Positions 42,545 to 51,235 of a stretch of 64,000 bases of DNA are shown here, one piece after another (position 1 is the first letter of the stretch; every line of letters starts with the position of its first letter). A program made the position numbers and the translations under genes. The stretch lies in NCBI GenBank assembly GCA_035301265.1, contig DATGUP010000021.1:35040-99039 (forward strand), read 5' to 3'. The stretch is from DATGUP01 sp035301265. Lineage in GTDB: Bacteria; Bacillota; Bacilli; Bacillales; Amphibacillaceae. A model generated the notes under the pieces. It worked only from the letters and a program-made list of their open reading frames with translations, searched no databases and was not told where the DNA came from.

Positions 42545-43051
42545 GTGAAAGCATATATGACGAATGGAACTTTACATTTTTTAATTAAACTGGTTGAGAA
42601 ACATACGAACATTCATTTTTTGTTTATGAACAACCCGACAAGCACACTCGCTTATTATGAAGGAGAAGAAAAAAGCGTATTTGCCGCGGGACGGGAATAT
42701 CATGTTGTGATAAAAAGCGGCAAAATGATCGAAGGTGGATATGTAGCGATGAACAATATTCCCGTTACAACTGAAGGGGCCCCAATCCTTGAACACCAAT
42801 TCCAAAAGCGACGGACAGCAATCGAAGCCATGCCAGGGTTCCGAGCTTTCCGCCTGCTGCGACCGAAAAAAGGACATACATATATCGCCCTTACTCAATG
42901 GTCATCTGAACTGTACATTGAAAATTGGATGGACTCGGAGGAATTTTCCGAAGTCCATCGCGGACAAGGTATAAAACAACCAGCTTATTTTCCTGAGCGC
43001 CCTTTTCTAACACGTTATCGTGTTCTGGAAGCAGATGAGCTTCCCAATTGA
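42545..43051 (+). CDS. hmoB: Heme-degrading monooxygenase HmoB (YhgC)
   Basis: GTG 42545 is chosen because GGAGGG lies 8 nt before it; the in-frame ATG at 42539 is only 2 nt from that site. The protein has 168 residues. The N-terminal part is a degenerate module; the C-terminal ABM domain (about 60-160) has F-Q-K-R-R-T-A-I-E-A-M-P-G-F-R-A-F-R-L-L-R-P and Y-I-A-L-T-Q-W-S-S, typical of HmoB. The family opens the heme ring to release iron. It is divergent from pbpF, as in B. subtilis yhgC and pbpF. Confidence 0.9.
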   Translation: MKAYMTNGTLHFLIKLVEKHTNIHFLFMNNPTSTLAYYEGEEKSVFAAGREYHVVIKSGKMIEGGYVAMNNIPVTTEGAPILEHQFQKRRTAIEAMPGFRAFRLLRPKKGHTYIALTQWSSELYIENWMDSEEFSEVHRGQGIKQPAYFPERPFLTRYRVLEADELPN

Positions 43052-43058
43052 GTGTTAT

Positions 43059-43110
43059 ATCACTGGCAAGCGGCTGTTTCCTATTGCCTATTGCATAATG
43101 TGGAAACAGC
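43059..43110. terminator. Hairpin between hmoB and the thioredoxin-like gene
   Basis: GCTGTTTCC and GGAAACAGC, extended by GCAAG/TTGC, form a long stem around a 20-nt loop. There is no T run, so it may act as a bidirectional mRNA end rather than a classical terminator. Confidence 0.55.
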
Positions 43111-43121
43111 TTGCTATTCAC

Positions 43122-43598
43122 TTACGTTTCGTCCTCCAATACGTATTGGTTGAAGAAATCGCGTATTTCTTCTTCAGGCTTTGATCCTTCCAACCGAGCA
43201 ACTTCTTCGCCGTCTTCATAATGAACAAGGGTGGGCGTTGACTTAATCGAGTCGTTGTCAAATTCTAATAAATTAAATTTTTTCACATCTACTCCCATGT
43301 CCTTAGCTAATGGAACAAGAACCGGCGTCATTTCTAAACAGTGCGGACAGGTCGGATCATAGTAATAAACAGTAATATCTTCGCCGTTTTCCAACTTCTC
43401 AGCCAATTCATCGGGCAAAATTTGATTACCGTAGTTAGGATCATCCAATTGGTCGATTGTCGCTTGGTGGAGATTTTCTTTTCCATATGGATTGTCATGG
43501 CTGTCAACGGCTTGTTTATTCTTATAATTAACAACAAAGACGAGTGCAACAAATAAAACGACAATAGTCCCTATAATCAGTAGCATTTTATTTTTCAT
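43122..43598 (-). CDS. Membrane-anchored thioredoxin-like protein (BdbA/DsbA-like)
   Basis: ATG 43598 has GGAGG 8 nt upstream and gives 158 residues. An N-terminal helix (about 6-26) anchors it. The extracellular thioredoxin fold has the active site Y-D-P-T-C-P-H-C-L-E (C-P-H-C, as in DsbA) and the cis-proline of K-S-T-P-T-L-V. Its start codon overlaps the bdbC stop (ATGA), so the pair is coupled. BdbC should reoxidise it. Together they form disulfide bonds outside the cell, possibly also in competence or heme-copper enzyme maturation. Confidence 0.88.
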   Translation of the reverse strand: MKNKMLLIIGTIVVLFVALVFVVNYKNKQAVDSHDNPYGKENLHQATIDQLDDPNYGNQILPDELAEKLENGEDITVYYYDPTCPHCLEMTPVLVPLAKDMGVDVKKFNLLEFDNDSIKSTPTLVHYEDGEEVARLEGSKPEEEIRDFFNQYVLEDET

Positions 43599-44029
43599 AC
43601 GTGATTCCTCCTTGTTTTTCTCCACAACATAACATGCAGGATACAAATAATGATAAACGCCACACCCGCCAAAAAGGGAATCGTAACAAAGCCAAAGTAG
43701 TTGATGTATTCTGTATTACACGGTATAGGACCGCATGCTTCGCCTGTCGACTGAAGCGCAGGCCATTTCTGCAGAAGGTAGTGCCAGATCGAAATACACA
43801 TGCCAATTCCGCTTAAAAAAAGGCCGGGAAGTGCCATAGCAACATTTCTTTTATATGCGGCAACGCCATAAATGACGACAAGCGGATACATGAAAATGCG
43901 CTGTACCCAACAGAGTTCGCACGGTATGTAGCCCATGACTTCCGAATAAAATAAACTCCCTGCCGTTGCGACAAGGGACAACGTCCAAATAACGATGAGC
44001 AACGTCTCACTCATTTTTTCCTTCCCCAT
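43595..44029 (-). CDS. bdbC: Disulfide bond formation protein BdbC (DsbB family)
   Basis: ATG 44029 has GAGGAG 8 nt upstream and gives 144 residues; an ATG at 44014 is also possible. Four membrane helices carry two extracellular cysteine pairs: P-C-E-L-C-W-V-Q-R (quinone-linked C-x2-C) and C-G-P-I-P-C. This is the full DsbB electron relay, which passes electrons from the partner thiol oxidase to quinone. The partner gene overlaps its stop codon. Confidence 0.93.
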   Translation of the reverse strand: MGKEKMSETLLIVIWTLSLVATAGSLFYSEVMGYIPCELCWVQRIFMYPLVVIYGVAAYKRNVAMALPGLFLSGIGMCISIWHYLLQKWPALQSTGEACGPIPCNTEYINYFGFVTIPFLAGVAFIIICILHVMLWRKTRRNHV

Positions 44030-44143
44030 CGGCAAAACTCCTCGTCTTTATTTATAGTTGTATTATACAAGGCTGCAAGAAAAAAACAAAGCTAGAAGCG
44101 CGTTCAACCAACTATGGAACACCTCTTAACACTCGCTTAGCAG

Positions 44144-44671
44144 CTAGTTTTGATGGACGTAAACAGCTGCTTGCATTCGGTCCTGCACACCGAGTTTGGA
44201 AAAAATATTGCTGACATGTGTTTTGACGGTTTTAATACCGATATAAAGTTTATCGCTGATTTCCTCGTTCGTCATCCCGTTACCTATGCATAAAAGGACT
44301 TCAAACTCCCGTTCGGTTAGCTCATGATGCGGCTTTTTATCCGTTTGTCGAACATGAGCGCCGATATATACGATTAACAGCGGCCACAGATTCACAATGT
44401 CAGAAAATGCAAAGCGGATGACCTCAAACCGGTCAAGGATTAGAAGGATGCCAAGAATAACAACGAAAAACGCTATCTACAAACTCCCGCCCTGATTGCG
44501 AAAATAGTCAATCAGCCATTTCAAGCCGACTATGAGAAATAATAACGGATAAAAATAATGCCAAGCCTTATGAAAATCGAGATCTACAACCCCAATATTC
44601 ATCAATAAGAGTACAACACCTAATGCCATGAGCGAAAAGGCGACTAAATAGGTTAAAAATCCGCATCGCAT
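44144..44671 (-). pseudogene. LiaF-TM-like membrane domain fused to LuxR-type HTH, split by an in-frame TAG
   Basis: Two frames, 44477-44680 and 44144-44395, lie in the same reading frame, separated by one TAG at 44477-44479 and 27 open codons. Read through, they give about 175 residues. Two pairs of membrane helices come first (L-V-A-F-S-L-M-A-L-G-V-V-L-L-L-M-N-I-G and A-F-F-V-V-I-L-G-I-L-L-I-L). A LuxR-type helix-turn-helix follows (L-T-E-R-E-F-E-V-L-L ... E-I-S-D-K-L-Y-I-G-I-K-T-V-K-T-H). The pairs I-G-V-V and D-R-F-E with W-x-x-x-P-L-L-x-x-x-G recall LiaF-type toast-rack leader domains. After the stop only a weak GTG start is available. This is a recent nonsense mutation or a stop that is read through. 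Confidence 0.7.
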
Positions 44672-44767
44672 CGAACCCATCCTTCCTGATTGAAAATCTC
44701 CTTCTATACTCAGTTTAATAGATAAGCCTCTATTGTAAAAATTCCTGGGAAAGCTGTTTTATCCGTC

Positions 44768-45400
44768 TCAAGTCGGAACCAGGCGCCGCGTGTGGATGAT
44801 ATTGTACAAACAAATCAGCCCCCTCATGATGATATACCCGATTCCAAAGCCTGCCAACACATCGGTTAAATAGTGAACATTGATGATAAAACGGCTGATG
44901 CCGATAAGTACGATAGCAACAAAAAACAAGCTTTTGACAATGAAAGCAACTGCCGGGACTCGCATTTTTTTCACTAAAAAATAAGCAAGGATCCCGTAAC
45001 AAACGAATGTGATCATCGCATGGCCAGATGGAAAACTGTAGCCCTCAGCATGAGCCGCGACAAGAACACTCGGCCGATCGCGCTGAACGAACACCTTAAT
45101 CGCCATATTCAACAGATGCGCGCCGAGCGTTCCCCCAGCAAAGAAAAGAGCCTGCAACCAGTCCCGGTACAATCCGCATAATAAAAGCCCCATCGCGATC
45201 GTAAAAGGAAGCATGAATGGCTCCGAGCCGAGATTCGTCATGCTTCGAAAGACATCATAGACAAACGAATCCGCACTTGCATCCACGATGGTTCGCGACC
45301 ATTGATCGACGTATGGCATGCGTCCTTGGACAATTTTCACACCCCAGATGCCGATGACTGCTAATAGCATGATCAGTCCAAAAAAACGTTTTTTCGGCAA
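44768..45400 (-). CDS. PAP2-family lipid phosphatase
   Basis: The protein has 210 residues from TTG 45400 with GGAGG 8 nt upstream, and six membrane helices. The phosphatase triad motifs are complete: K-V-F-V-Q-R-D-R-P, Y-S-F-P-S-G-H-A-M and S-R-F-I-I-N-V-H-Y-L-T-D-V. The likely substrates are undecaprenyl pyrophosphate (BcrC-like) or phosphatidylglycerol phosphate. It is monocistronic and next to the split LuxR-type gene. Confidence 0.88.
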   Translation of the reverse strand: MPKKRFFGLIMLLAVIGIWGVKIVQGRMPYVDQWSRTIVDASADSFVYDVFRSMTNLGSEPFMLPFTIAMGLLLCGLYRDWLQALFFAGGTLGAHLLNMAIKVFVQRDRPSVLVAAHAEGYSFPSGHAMITFVCYGILAYFLVKKMRVPAVAFIVKSLFFVAIVLIGISRFIINVHYLTDVLAGFGIGYIIMRGLICLYNIIHTRRLVPT

Positions 45401-45531
45401 TGCTGTTGCCTCCTTGTATGTGGTGCTTGAAAGTCTATGTGTTCATCATACCGCAACCTTTGTTTTAAAAAAACGAATTAGGGAAATGTAATACATAGAC
45501 CCTATCATTTTACAAAAAGGTGTGATACATC

Positions 45532-45969
45532 ATGGATGACAAATTACAGGAGCTAATCGATGGTTTGAACGAGGATCTAGCCAATGAATACGGAGCAGCC
45601 ATCCAGTATACGTATAGCGCAGCTGTCGTATCAGGATTGTTCCGCTCGGCGCTCAAACCCTTTTTTGAAGAGGAAATTGCCGATGAAATGGGACATGCGT
45701 TATATTTGTCGGAAAAAATTACCGCACTAGGTGGCACACCGACAACACAGGCGGCCGACATCCCGCAGCCAACCGAAGTGAAAGACCTTCTGGCCGCCGT
45801 TAAGCAGGCGGAAGCGGATACCATCACCCGTTACGAAACACGCAAAAAGCAGGCTGAAGCACTCGGCATGACCGAACTCGTCGTAAAACTCGAAGACATG
45901 ATTGCCGATGAAACCGAACATAAAGAAGAAGTTGAACGCATGTTAACGGATTCCCGTTTTAATTCATAA
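45532..45969 (+). CDS. Ferritin-like/bacterioferritin-type di-iron protein
   Basis: The 145-residue four-helix bundle carries di-iron ligands on each helix: N-E-Y-G-A-A-I-Q-Y near 18, E-E-I-A-D-E-M-G-H-A near 47-56 (E-x-x-H), the glutamate of R-Y-E-T-R near 102, and D-E-T-E-H-K-E-E near 127-134 (E-x-x-H). It is shorter than ferritin, closer to the bacterioferritin-comigratory ferritin-like group. It probably stores iron or oxidises it, perhaps as a peroxide defence. AAGGTG lies 9 nt before the ATG. Confidence 0.85.
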   Translation: MDDKLQELIDGLNEDLANEYGAAIQYTYSAAVVSGLFRSALKPFFEEEIADEMGHALYLSEKITALGGTPTTQAADIPQPTEVKDLLAAVKQAEADTITRYETRKKQAEALGMTELVVKLEDMIADETEHKEEVERMLTDSRFNS

Positions 45970-45983
45970 GCGCAAGCTGGGAT

Positions 45984-46020
45984 CGTCCCCCCCGTCCCCG
46001 TCAAGGGGGACGTCCTCTTT
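45984..46020. terminator. Terminator after the ferritin-like gene
   Basis: GTCCCCC and GGGGGAC pair across a C-rich loop, followed by TCCTCTTTTT. Confidence 0.8.
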
Positions 46021-46791
46021 TTATGACACGCTTGTTTGTCGGCTCGTTGTAAGCCTGCGAATCTTTTTATGGCGCAAGTGAATGACAGCGATCAAGGTGA
46101 CGATGGCTCCGCTAAAAATGATAATCGGTTGTATGCCAACGCCAAACCCTAATAAAAATGACGTGATGATATAGGAAACGGGAATAAGTCCGGTTGTTAC
46201 CGTCATGAGAAAACTCATCATGCGGCCAATCATGCGTTTTTCTGTCGTTTGCTGGAGAACGGTGATAAGCGGGATGTTGACAAACTGCATCGTCAAGCCA
46301 GCTGCAGCAATCAGCGCACATGACAAAATCAAATCGCTGGAAAAGCCATGCCTGTATACAAAACATCCAATAGGACGAGTTCTGCGAACATAACCATTCA
46401 TCTTTTCAATTTAATCGCCGCGAGCATGATGGCCCCGGCCAATGCACCGATACCCATGGACGACTCCACGGCAGCAAGGCTGACAGCTGTTCCACAAAAA
46501 TATCCTTGACGATGATCAACATGCCGACCGACAATGGCCCGGCGAAAAAGAAATTCAGGAAAAAGGTCATCACAACGACAGAAATAATCAATTCATTTTT
46601 CCGCATATAAGAAAAGCCTTCTTTTAATTCTTCCCATGCCGAATACCGCTTTGTTTCTTCTCTGTTCTGCTGAATGTTGATCATCCAATCGACAGCATGA
46701 ACCACTCGGCTCCCAATAAATAGACGTAGTAGCCCGGCGCGGAAAAAAGCGCACCGATAAACAAACGTGTCAAGTTCGATTGTGTCATCAT
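46021..46791 (-). pseudogene. Decayed MFS efflux transporter
   Basis: Pieces of one major-facilitator protein appear in three frames. The first is M-M-T-Q-S-N-L-T-R-L-F-I-G-A-L-F-S-A-P-G-Y-Y-V-Y from 46791, then a stop and a deletion that removes most of the N-terminal half. The second frame continues at the central loop (W-M-I-N-I-Q-Q-N-R-E-E-T-K-R-Y) and helix 7-8, then shifts near 46480 into a frame ending G-I-G-A-L-A-G-A-I-M-L-A-A-I-K. The last helices are in the frame 46021-46401 (T-E-K-R-M-I-G-R-M-M-S-F-L). At least one large deletion and two frameshifts make it nonfunctional. It resembles macrolide-efflux MFS proteins. Confidence 0.8.
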
Positions 46792-47021
46792 ACGCCTTTC
46801 GTTTATGTCTGAACTGTTTTTTGTATACCCATGATCTATCCCCTTCCGCTTCGATCTGCTTTCCATTGTACGGAAAGGGATCCGCTATCAAAACGGTCTA
46901 CCGCCCGTTTTTTTATCCGACTGCAGACCGATATTCTTTAGAAATGGTATTCAAGCGGTCAGGACTGCTTCACTTTATCTGAAATGTTATAATAGTGAAA
47001 AGTACAAAGGGGGGATGTCTT

Positions 47022-48191
47022 TTGCTTGAACAAATCCGCCAATCAATTGACGATCATTTTTCGGACATGGTTGAGATTCGCCGTTACTTGCACCAGTATC
47101 CCGAACTTTCATTTCAGGAATACGAAACGGCCAAGTACATTGCCAACTTTTATGAAAACTTAGGCATTCCGTATCAAACAAATGTCGGCGGCAATGGGGT
47201 AATTGCCACCTTGAAAGGGGGCCAGCCGGGTAAAACCATCGCGCTCAGAGCGGACTTTGACGCGCTGCCTATCCAGGAAGAAAATGCAGTGGCATACAAA
47301 TCAAAGGTGGATGGAATCATGCATGCATGCGGCCATGACGGGCATACCGCGACACTTCTTGTGCTCGCCAAAGTGATGCAAACTTATCAAGATGACCTTC
47401 CCGGCACGGTCGTTTTTGTACATCAACATGCTGAAGAATATGCACCAGGCGGAGCAAAATCGATCGTTGAATCCGGAGCACTCGATCATGTCGACGCTGT
47501 TTTTGGAACGCATCTATGGGCAACGACCCCGCTCGGTGTCGTGCAAACGGCTAAAGATGTGCTGATGGCCGGGGCCGATCGCTTTGAAATCACCATCCAA
47601 GGTCACGGCGGCCACGGCGCATATCCGCACGAAACAAAGGATGCGATCGTTATCGGCGCGCAAATCGTCACCGCCTTACAGCAGATCACAAGCCGCCGAA
47701 TCGATCCGCTTGAGACCGCTGTTGTGACAGTCGGTCAATTTCAAGCAGGCGATGCATTCAATATCATCGCTGATCAAGCGCGGCTCACCGGTACTGTCCG
47801 TTACCTCAAAACAGCGATTCAGGAGCAAGTGATAACGGAAATGGAAAAAATGGTTGACGGTATTTGCAAAGCTAATGGAGCGACTTATGATTTAAACTAT
47901 GTCAAAGGCTATCCGCCGCTTGCCAATCACGTTGAAGAAGCAACGCTTATCTTGGAAGCGAGTCAAAATATCAAAGACATTCATTCCCGAGAAGAAATCC
48001 GTCCTGTTATGGGCGGCGAGGATTTTGCCTATTACATAAAGCAAAAGCCAGGCGCCTATTTTTTCACCGGGGCGCAAAAAGAAGACAATCCTTATCCGCA
48101 TCACCATCCAAAATTCGACATCGATGAGCGCGCCATGCCGATTGCGGCTAAAACGCTGCTTGGAGTATATTTTGCGTATCAAAACAAATAA
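47022..48191 (+). CDS. M20-family amidohydrolase, YhaA-like
   Basis: TTG 47022 has GGGGGG 7 nt upstream and gives 389 residues. Metal-binding and catalytic motifs are complete: M-H-A-C-G-H-D-G-H-T-A-T-L (about 98-110), H-Q-H-A-E-E-Y-A-P-G-G-A with the catalytic Glu pair, and G-G-E-D-F-A-Y-Y near the end. The type cleaves N-acyl amino acids or related amides (aminoacylase, hippuricase). Its position next to ecsBA equals that of B. subtilis yhaA. A TATAAT at about 46988 precedes it. Confidence 0.92.
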   Translation: MLEQIRQSIDDHFSDMVEIRRYLHQYPELSFQEYETAKYIANFYENLGIPYQTNVGGNGVIATLKGGQPGKTIALRADFDALPIQEENAVAYKSKVDGIMHACGHDGHTATLLVLAKVMQTYQDDLPGTVVFVHQHAEEYAPGGAKSIVESGALDHVDAVFGTHLWATTPLGVVQTAKDVLMAGADRFEITIQGHGGHGAYPHETKDAIVIGAQIVTALQQITSRRIDPLETAVVTVGQFQAGDAFNIIADQARLTGTVRYLKTAIQEQVITEMEKMVDGICKANGATYDLNYVKGYPPLANHVEEATLILEASQNIKDIHSREEIRPVMGGEDFAYYIKQKPGAYFFTGAQKEDNPYPHHHPKFDIDERAMPIAAKTLLGVYFAYQNK

Positions 48192-48195
48192 AGTT

Positions 48196-48238
48196 AAAAC
48201 CCCCTCTTTGGTAAACCTGCTACAAGAGAGGGGGTTTT
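48196..48238. terminator. Bidirectional terminator between the M20 gene and ecsB
   Basis: AAAACCCCCTCT and AGAGGGGGTTTT form a perfect 12-bp stem between converging genes. Confidence 0.92.
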
Positions 48239-48249
48239 CTAAGACCATC

Positions 48250-49461
48250 TTAAGCAATTTTTCGCTGCACATACCCTCGAATAAATGCGATCGTGAACAA
48301 AACGCCGCCGGCAAACATAACGAGTGCCCCATAGATGGGAGCAGAAGCTAAAAAAACAACGGTAAACACGGCCGTCTGCACGAGACCAAGCCGCCGTAAC
48401 AATGCCAACAATGCCCGTTGGCGGATGCGCTTATCCACCGGGTACAAATCAAGCCACATGATAGCACGGTGATGCTGGTAAAGAGTCATTAATTGAAAAC
48501 ACGCCATGTATACAAACAACATTCCAAAAATCAATTTTACCCATATATTCGGAATGAAGTATATAGCCAGACCACCAATGACAATAAGGCGCACGTACAT
48601 CCCTAAATAGTCACCGCCGCGAACCAATGTGATCCGGTACAAGTAGTCGTATGTAGCGTTTTGAGAAAACGGTACTCGTTTGAGAAGCGCTACAAGCCAG
48701 TGCCGCTTCCGAACGCGATGTTTTAAATGCGGCACGTCGGTAAACATGTTTGCCAGCCGGTAAAACGCCTGCATACGGTGTTGATCTTTTTCCAAAAGCA
48801 CATCCCATGCCAAGCCTGCCTGTTTCCGAGAAATGCCCCAGTCATAGAGAAACTTCGCGACAAACAAAAGCGTTCCGATGCCAGCAAACAGCATTTCGCC
48901 ATCTACCACAAAGTAAAAAACAGCGACATTTAACAAAAGCCTTACTGCTATATCAATCCGACGCACCCCTACATCACGGATACGAAGCATCCACCAATGA
49001 GCCAAGAGGTTCCACCCTTTAAAAATCAAAAGGACTAAAATTGTAAGCAAATACATCTTGCCTGTTCGTTCTGAAAAAGAATGGAAATATAACGGGCCTA
49101 ATGCTGCCACAACGACTAAAACGAGATAGAGTTGAACGACAAAACTATAGATAAGCGCATTGCGAAAATACGGACCCATCCGGTGTTCTACCGGTATGAG
49201 AAAGACAAGATCCGGCTCTTTAAGCAGCGTTGTAACCGGACTGTAGCTAGCTACTAAACCGAACGCAATCCCGATCACCCATGCGCTAGGAAACGTTTTA
49301 GGAAGTTGGGCAAGCCATGCTTGATAATAATAGGCAAGGGCGGCAATGAAAAATATGATTGCAAACGCCATATGCCCATTAAAGATATAGCGGAGATAGC
49401 GGCTAATCTCCTTCATGTGTGCTGATAAGCGATTTTTGAAAAAATCATGGGCATCAAACAT
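48250..49461 (-). CDS. ecsB: ABC transporter permease EcsB
   Basis: The protein has 403 residues with about ten membrane helices in two blocks. Basic loops such as F-K-N-R-L-S-A-H-M-K-E-I near the start are typical of EcsB. Its ATG lies within the last codons of ecsA (8-bp overlap). EcsAB affects secretion, intramembrane proteolysis by RasP, competence and sporulation in B. subtilis. The exported substrate is unknown. EcsC is not present downstream. Confidence 0.9.
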   Translation of the reverse strand: MFDAHDFFKNRLSAHMKEISRYLRYIFNGHMAFAIIFFIAALAYYYQAWLAQLPKTFPSAWVIGIAFGLVASYSPVTTLLKEPDLVFLIPVEHRMGPYFRNALIYSFVVQLYLVLVVVAALGPLYFHSFSERTGKMYLLTILVLLIFKGWNLLAHWWMLRIRDVGVRRIDIAVRLLLNVAVFYFVVDGEMLFAGIGTLLFVAKFLYDWGISRKQAGLAWDVLLEKDQHRMQAFYRLANMFTDVPHLKHRVRKRHWLVALLKRVPFSQNATYDYLYRITLVRGGDYLGMYVRLIVIGGLAIYFIPNIWVKLIFGMLFVYMACFQLMTLYQHHRAIMWLDLYPVDKRIRQRALLALLRRLGLVQTAVFTVVFLASAPIYGALVMFAGGVLFTIAFIRGYVQRKIA

Positions 49462-50197
49462 GTTGATCTTCCTTTGTCAGTTGCACATATAGATCATCGA
49501 GCGCCGCATTCGGCATGGCAAAATCTTGCTGGAGTTCTTCAAGCGTTCCTTGCGCGCGAACTTTCCCGTTATGCAACATAACAAACCGATCACAATAGCG
49601 CTCCGCTGTTGCTAAGATATGTGTTGACATGAGAACGCCGGCTCCTTGCTCTTTCATTTCATTCATCATATGTAAATACGACTGAATGCCGAGCGGATCC
49701 AGTCCGACAAACGGCTCGTCTACAATATAGAGCGGTGGCTCGATCAAAAACGCACACATAATCATTACTTTTTGCCGCATCCCCTTAGAAAAATGGACAG
49801 GAAACCATTTCAACCGCTTTTCCATCCGAAATTCATTTAGTAAAATGGGCAGTCGTTTTTCAAACACTTCCTTAGGAATGTTGTAAGCCATCGCGGTCAA
49901 ACGCAGATGTTCATACAGCGTCAATTCATCATAGAGAACGGGCATTTCCGGAATGTAGGCCATTTGGCTGCGGTATGTTTCAGGATTGTCCCGAAGCGTT
50001 TTGCCTTTGACAGCAATCGATCCTTTTTTCGGTTGCATCAGCCCGATGATATGCTTAAGTACCGTACTTTTGCCGGCTCCATTCAATCCAATCAACCCGA
50101 TGATCTCCCCCGGTCTCACCTTGAAGGAGACACCGTGTAGGACATGTTTATGTGTATAGCCTCCGTAGAGATTGTCAATACGTAACAATGGTTCCAC
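49454..50197 (-). CDS. ecsA: ABC transporter ATP-binding protein EcsA
   Basis: GTG 50197 has GGAGG 7 nt upstream and gives 247 residues, the EcsA length. Walker A is G-L-N-G-A-G-K-S-T-V; Walker B is L-Y-I-V-D-E-P-F-V-G-L-D-P; the signature is F-S-K-G-M-R-Q-K-V, the unusual K variant seen in EcsA; the H-loop is S-T-H-I-L. The neighbours ecsB and the divergent hit gene fix the identity. Confidence 0.93.
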   Translation of the reverse strand: MEPLLRIDNLYGGYTHKHVLHGVSFKVRPGEIIGLIGLNGAGKSTVLKHIIGLMQPKKGSIAVKGKTLRDNPETYRSQMAYIPEMPVLYDELTLYEHLRLTAMAYNIPKEVFEKRLPILLNEFRMEKRLKWFPVHFSKGMRQKVMIMCAFLIEPPLYIVDEPFVGLDPLGIQSYLHMMNEMKEQGAGVLMSTHILATAERYCDRFVMLHNGKVRAQGTLEELQQDFAMPNAALDDLYVQLTKEDQHV

Positions 50198-50704
50198 AAC
50201 AGATCCTCCCAGCCGCACAAACATAATTATATACACGACATATCTGTCCCAAATACTATCACTTTTCCAGTAGGTTGCCAAAACAAACCGTTCACGTTCT
50301 TTCGACAAATTTTTTATATTTTAGTGTATAAAAAAACATTTGCCGTCCATAATGAATCATGAAGACAGAGGATGGGATGGATCACAGATGCTCACACAAA
50401 TGAGGTGTTGGTGATCAATACTCTAATGATTTAGCCATTTTTGCAACGCATCCTTAAAAACGGTGCAAGCAAAAAAGCTCAAGTAACAAATTTAGTTAAA
50501 AGCGCAAACGCGTTTAACGATTTGTTGACTCGTCCCCAACATCATTAGATGTTGCATGTCATCCTCGTCTTCCCATAAAGGCCAGCTCGATGAAAGTCGG
50601 GCTGGTCTGTTTTTATATTTATACCTTTTGGAGGTAAAAGCTTCACCATTATCGGTTTTTTCGGTACAATACAAGTAAACGTATCTAAAGGAGGACGGAT
50701 TCTG
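50198..50704. other. ecsA-hit divergent intergenic region with a terminator-like hairpin
   Basis: No gene is supported here. On the plus strand, GGCCAGCTCGA pairs with TCGGGCTGGTC (11 bp, two G-T) near 50580-50607 and is followed by TGTTTTTA, about 95 bp before hit. A palindrome AAACGCGTTT lies near 50510 and AACATC-ATTA-GATGTT near 50540. The hairpin looks like the end of a short transcript or a leader attenuator. A 21-codon minus frame at 50492 is not convincing as a gene. Confidence 0.45.
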
Positions 50705-51139
50705 ATGCCACACGATGACTGTATATTCTGTAAAATTATTAACGGTGACATGCCGTCAGCAAAAGTTTATGAGGACGATGACGTTTATGCATTTCTCGAT
50801 ATTAGTCAAGTCACAAAGGGCCATACACTTGTCATCCCGAAAGTACATACAAAAGATATTTATGAAATGACACCAGAAGTTGCCAGCGCCTTATTTGCAC
50901 GCGTTCCTAAAATCGTCAATGCTATTAAAAAAACGTATCAACCTATCGGTGTTAATTTATTGAACAACAACGAAAAAGCCGCTATGCAATCCGTATTCCA
51001 TTATCATATCCATATTATCCCACGCTACGGTGAAAACGATGGTTTCTCTATTAAGTGGAAGACGCATGACGATGACTACACTGCCGATGATCTACAGACG
51101 ATCGCTGCCAACATTAAACAAGGATTGACACAATCATAG
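50705..51139 (+). CDS. hit: HIT-family nucleotide-binding hydrolase Hit
   Basis: The protein has 144 residues. The histidine triad is F-H-Y-H-I-H-I-I-P-R-Y (about 98-108). The N-terminus C-I-F-C-K-I-I-N-G-D-M-P-S is the typical HIT/HINT opening with a C-x2-C that can hold zinc. It hydrolyses adenosine-5'-phosphoramidates or dinucleoside polyphosphates. It lies between ecsA and trpP, exactly as in B. subtilis. Confidence 0.95.
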   Translation: MPHDDCIFCKIINGDMPSAKVYEDDDVYAFLDISQVTKGHTLVIPKVHTKDIYEMTPEVASALFARVPKIVNAIKKTYQPIGVNLLNNNEKAAMQSVFHYHIHIIPRYGENDGFSIKWKTHDDDYTADDLQTIAANIKQGLTQS

Positions 51140-51235
51140 AACGGCGGTTAATTCTTTTTATTTGCCAGAAAGTTTGTTATACTAAAGGCATACTTTCGCA
51201 GCTGACAACGAGTGTACAGTTGGAAAGTGCAAGAA

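Noticed and set aside
44144..44395. A free-standing 83-residue LuxR-type HTH gene
   Set aside because: Its GTG has no ribosome site and the open frame continues upstream to the TAG that ends the preceding membrane frame, so a split single gene explains it better.
47022..48191. Use of the upstream GTG at 46995 as start of the M20 amidohydrolase
   Set aside because: The GGGGGG ribosome site lies between it and TTG 47022 at ideal spacing for the latter, and the extra nine residues are not family-like.
50492..50713. A minus-strand frame ending MQHLMMLGTSQQIVKRVCAFN, with GAGGATG before an internal ATG
   Set aside because: Only 21 residues follow that ATG, and the longer frame runs antisense through the terminator-like hairpin and the hit leader.
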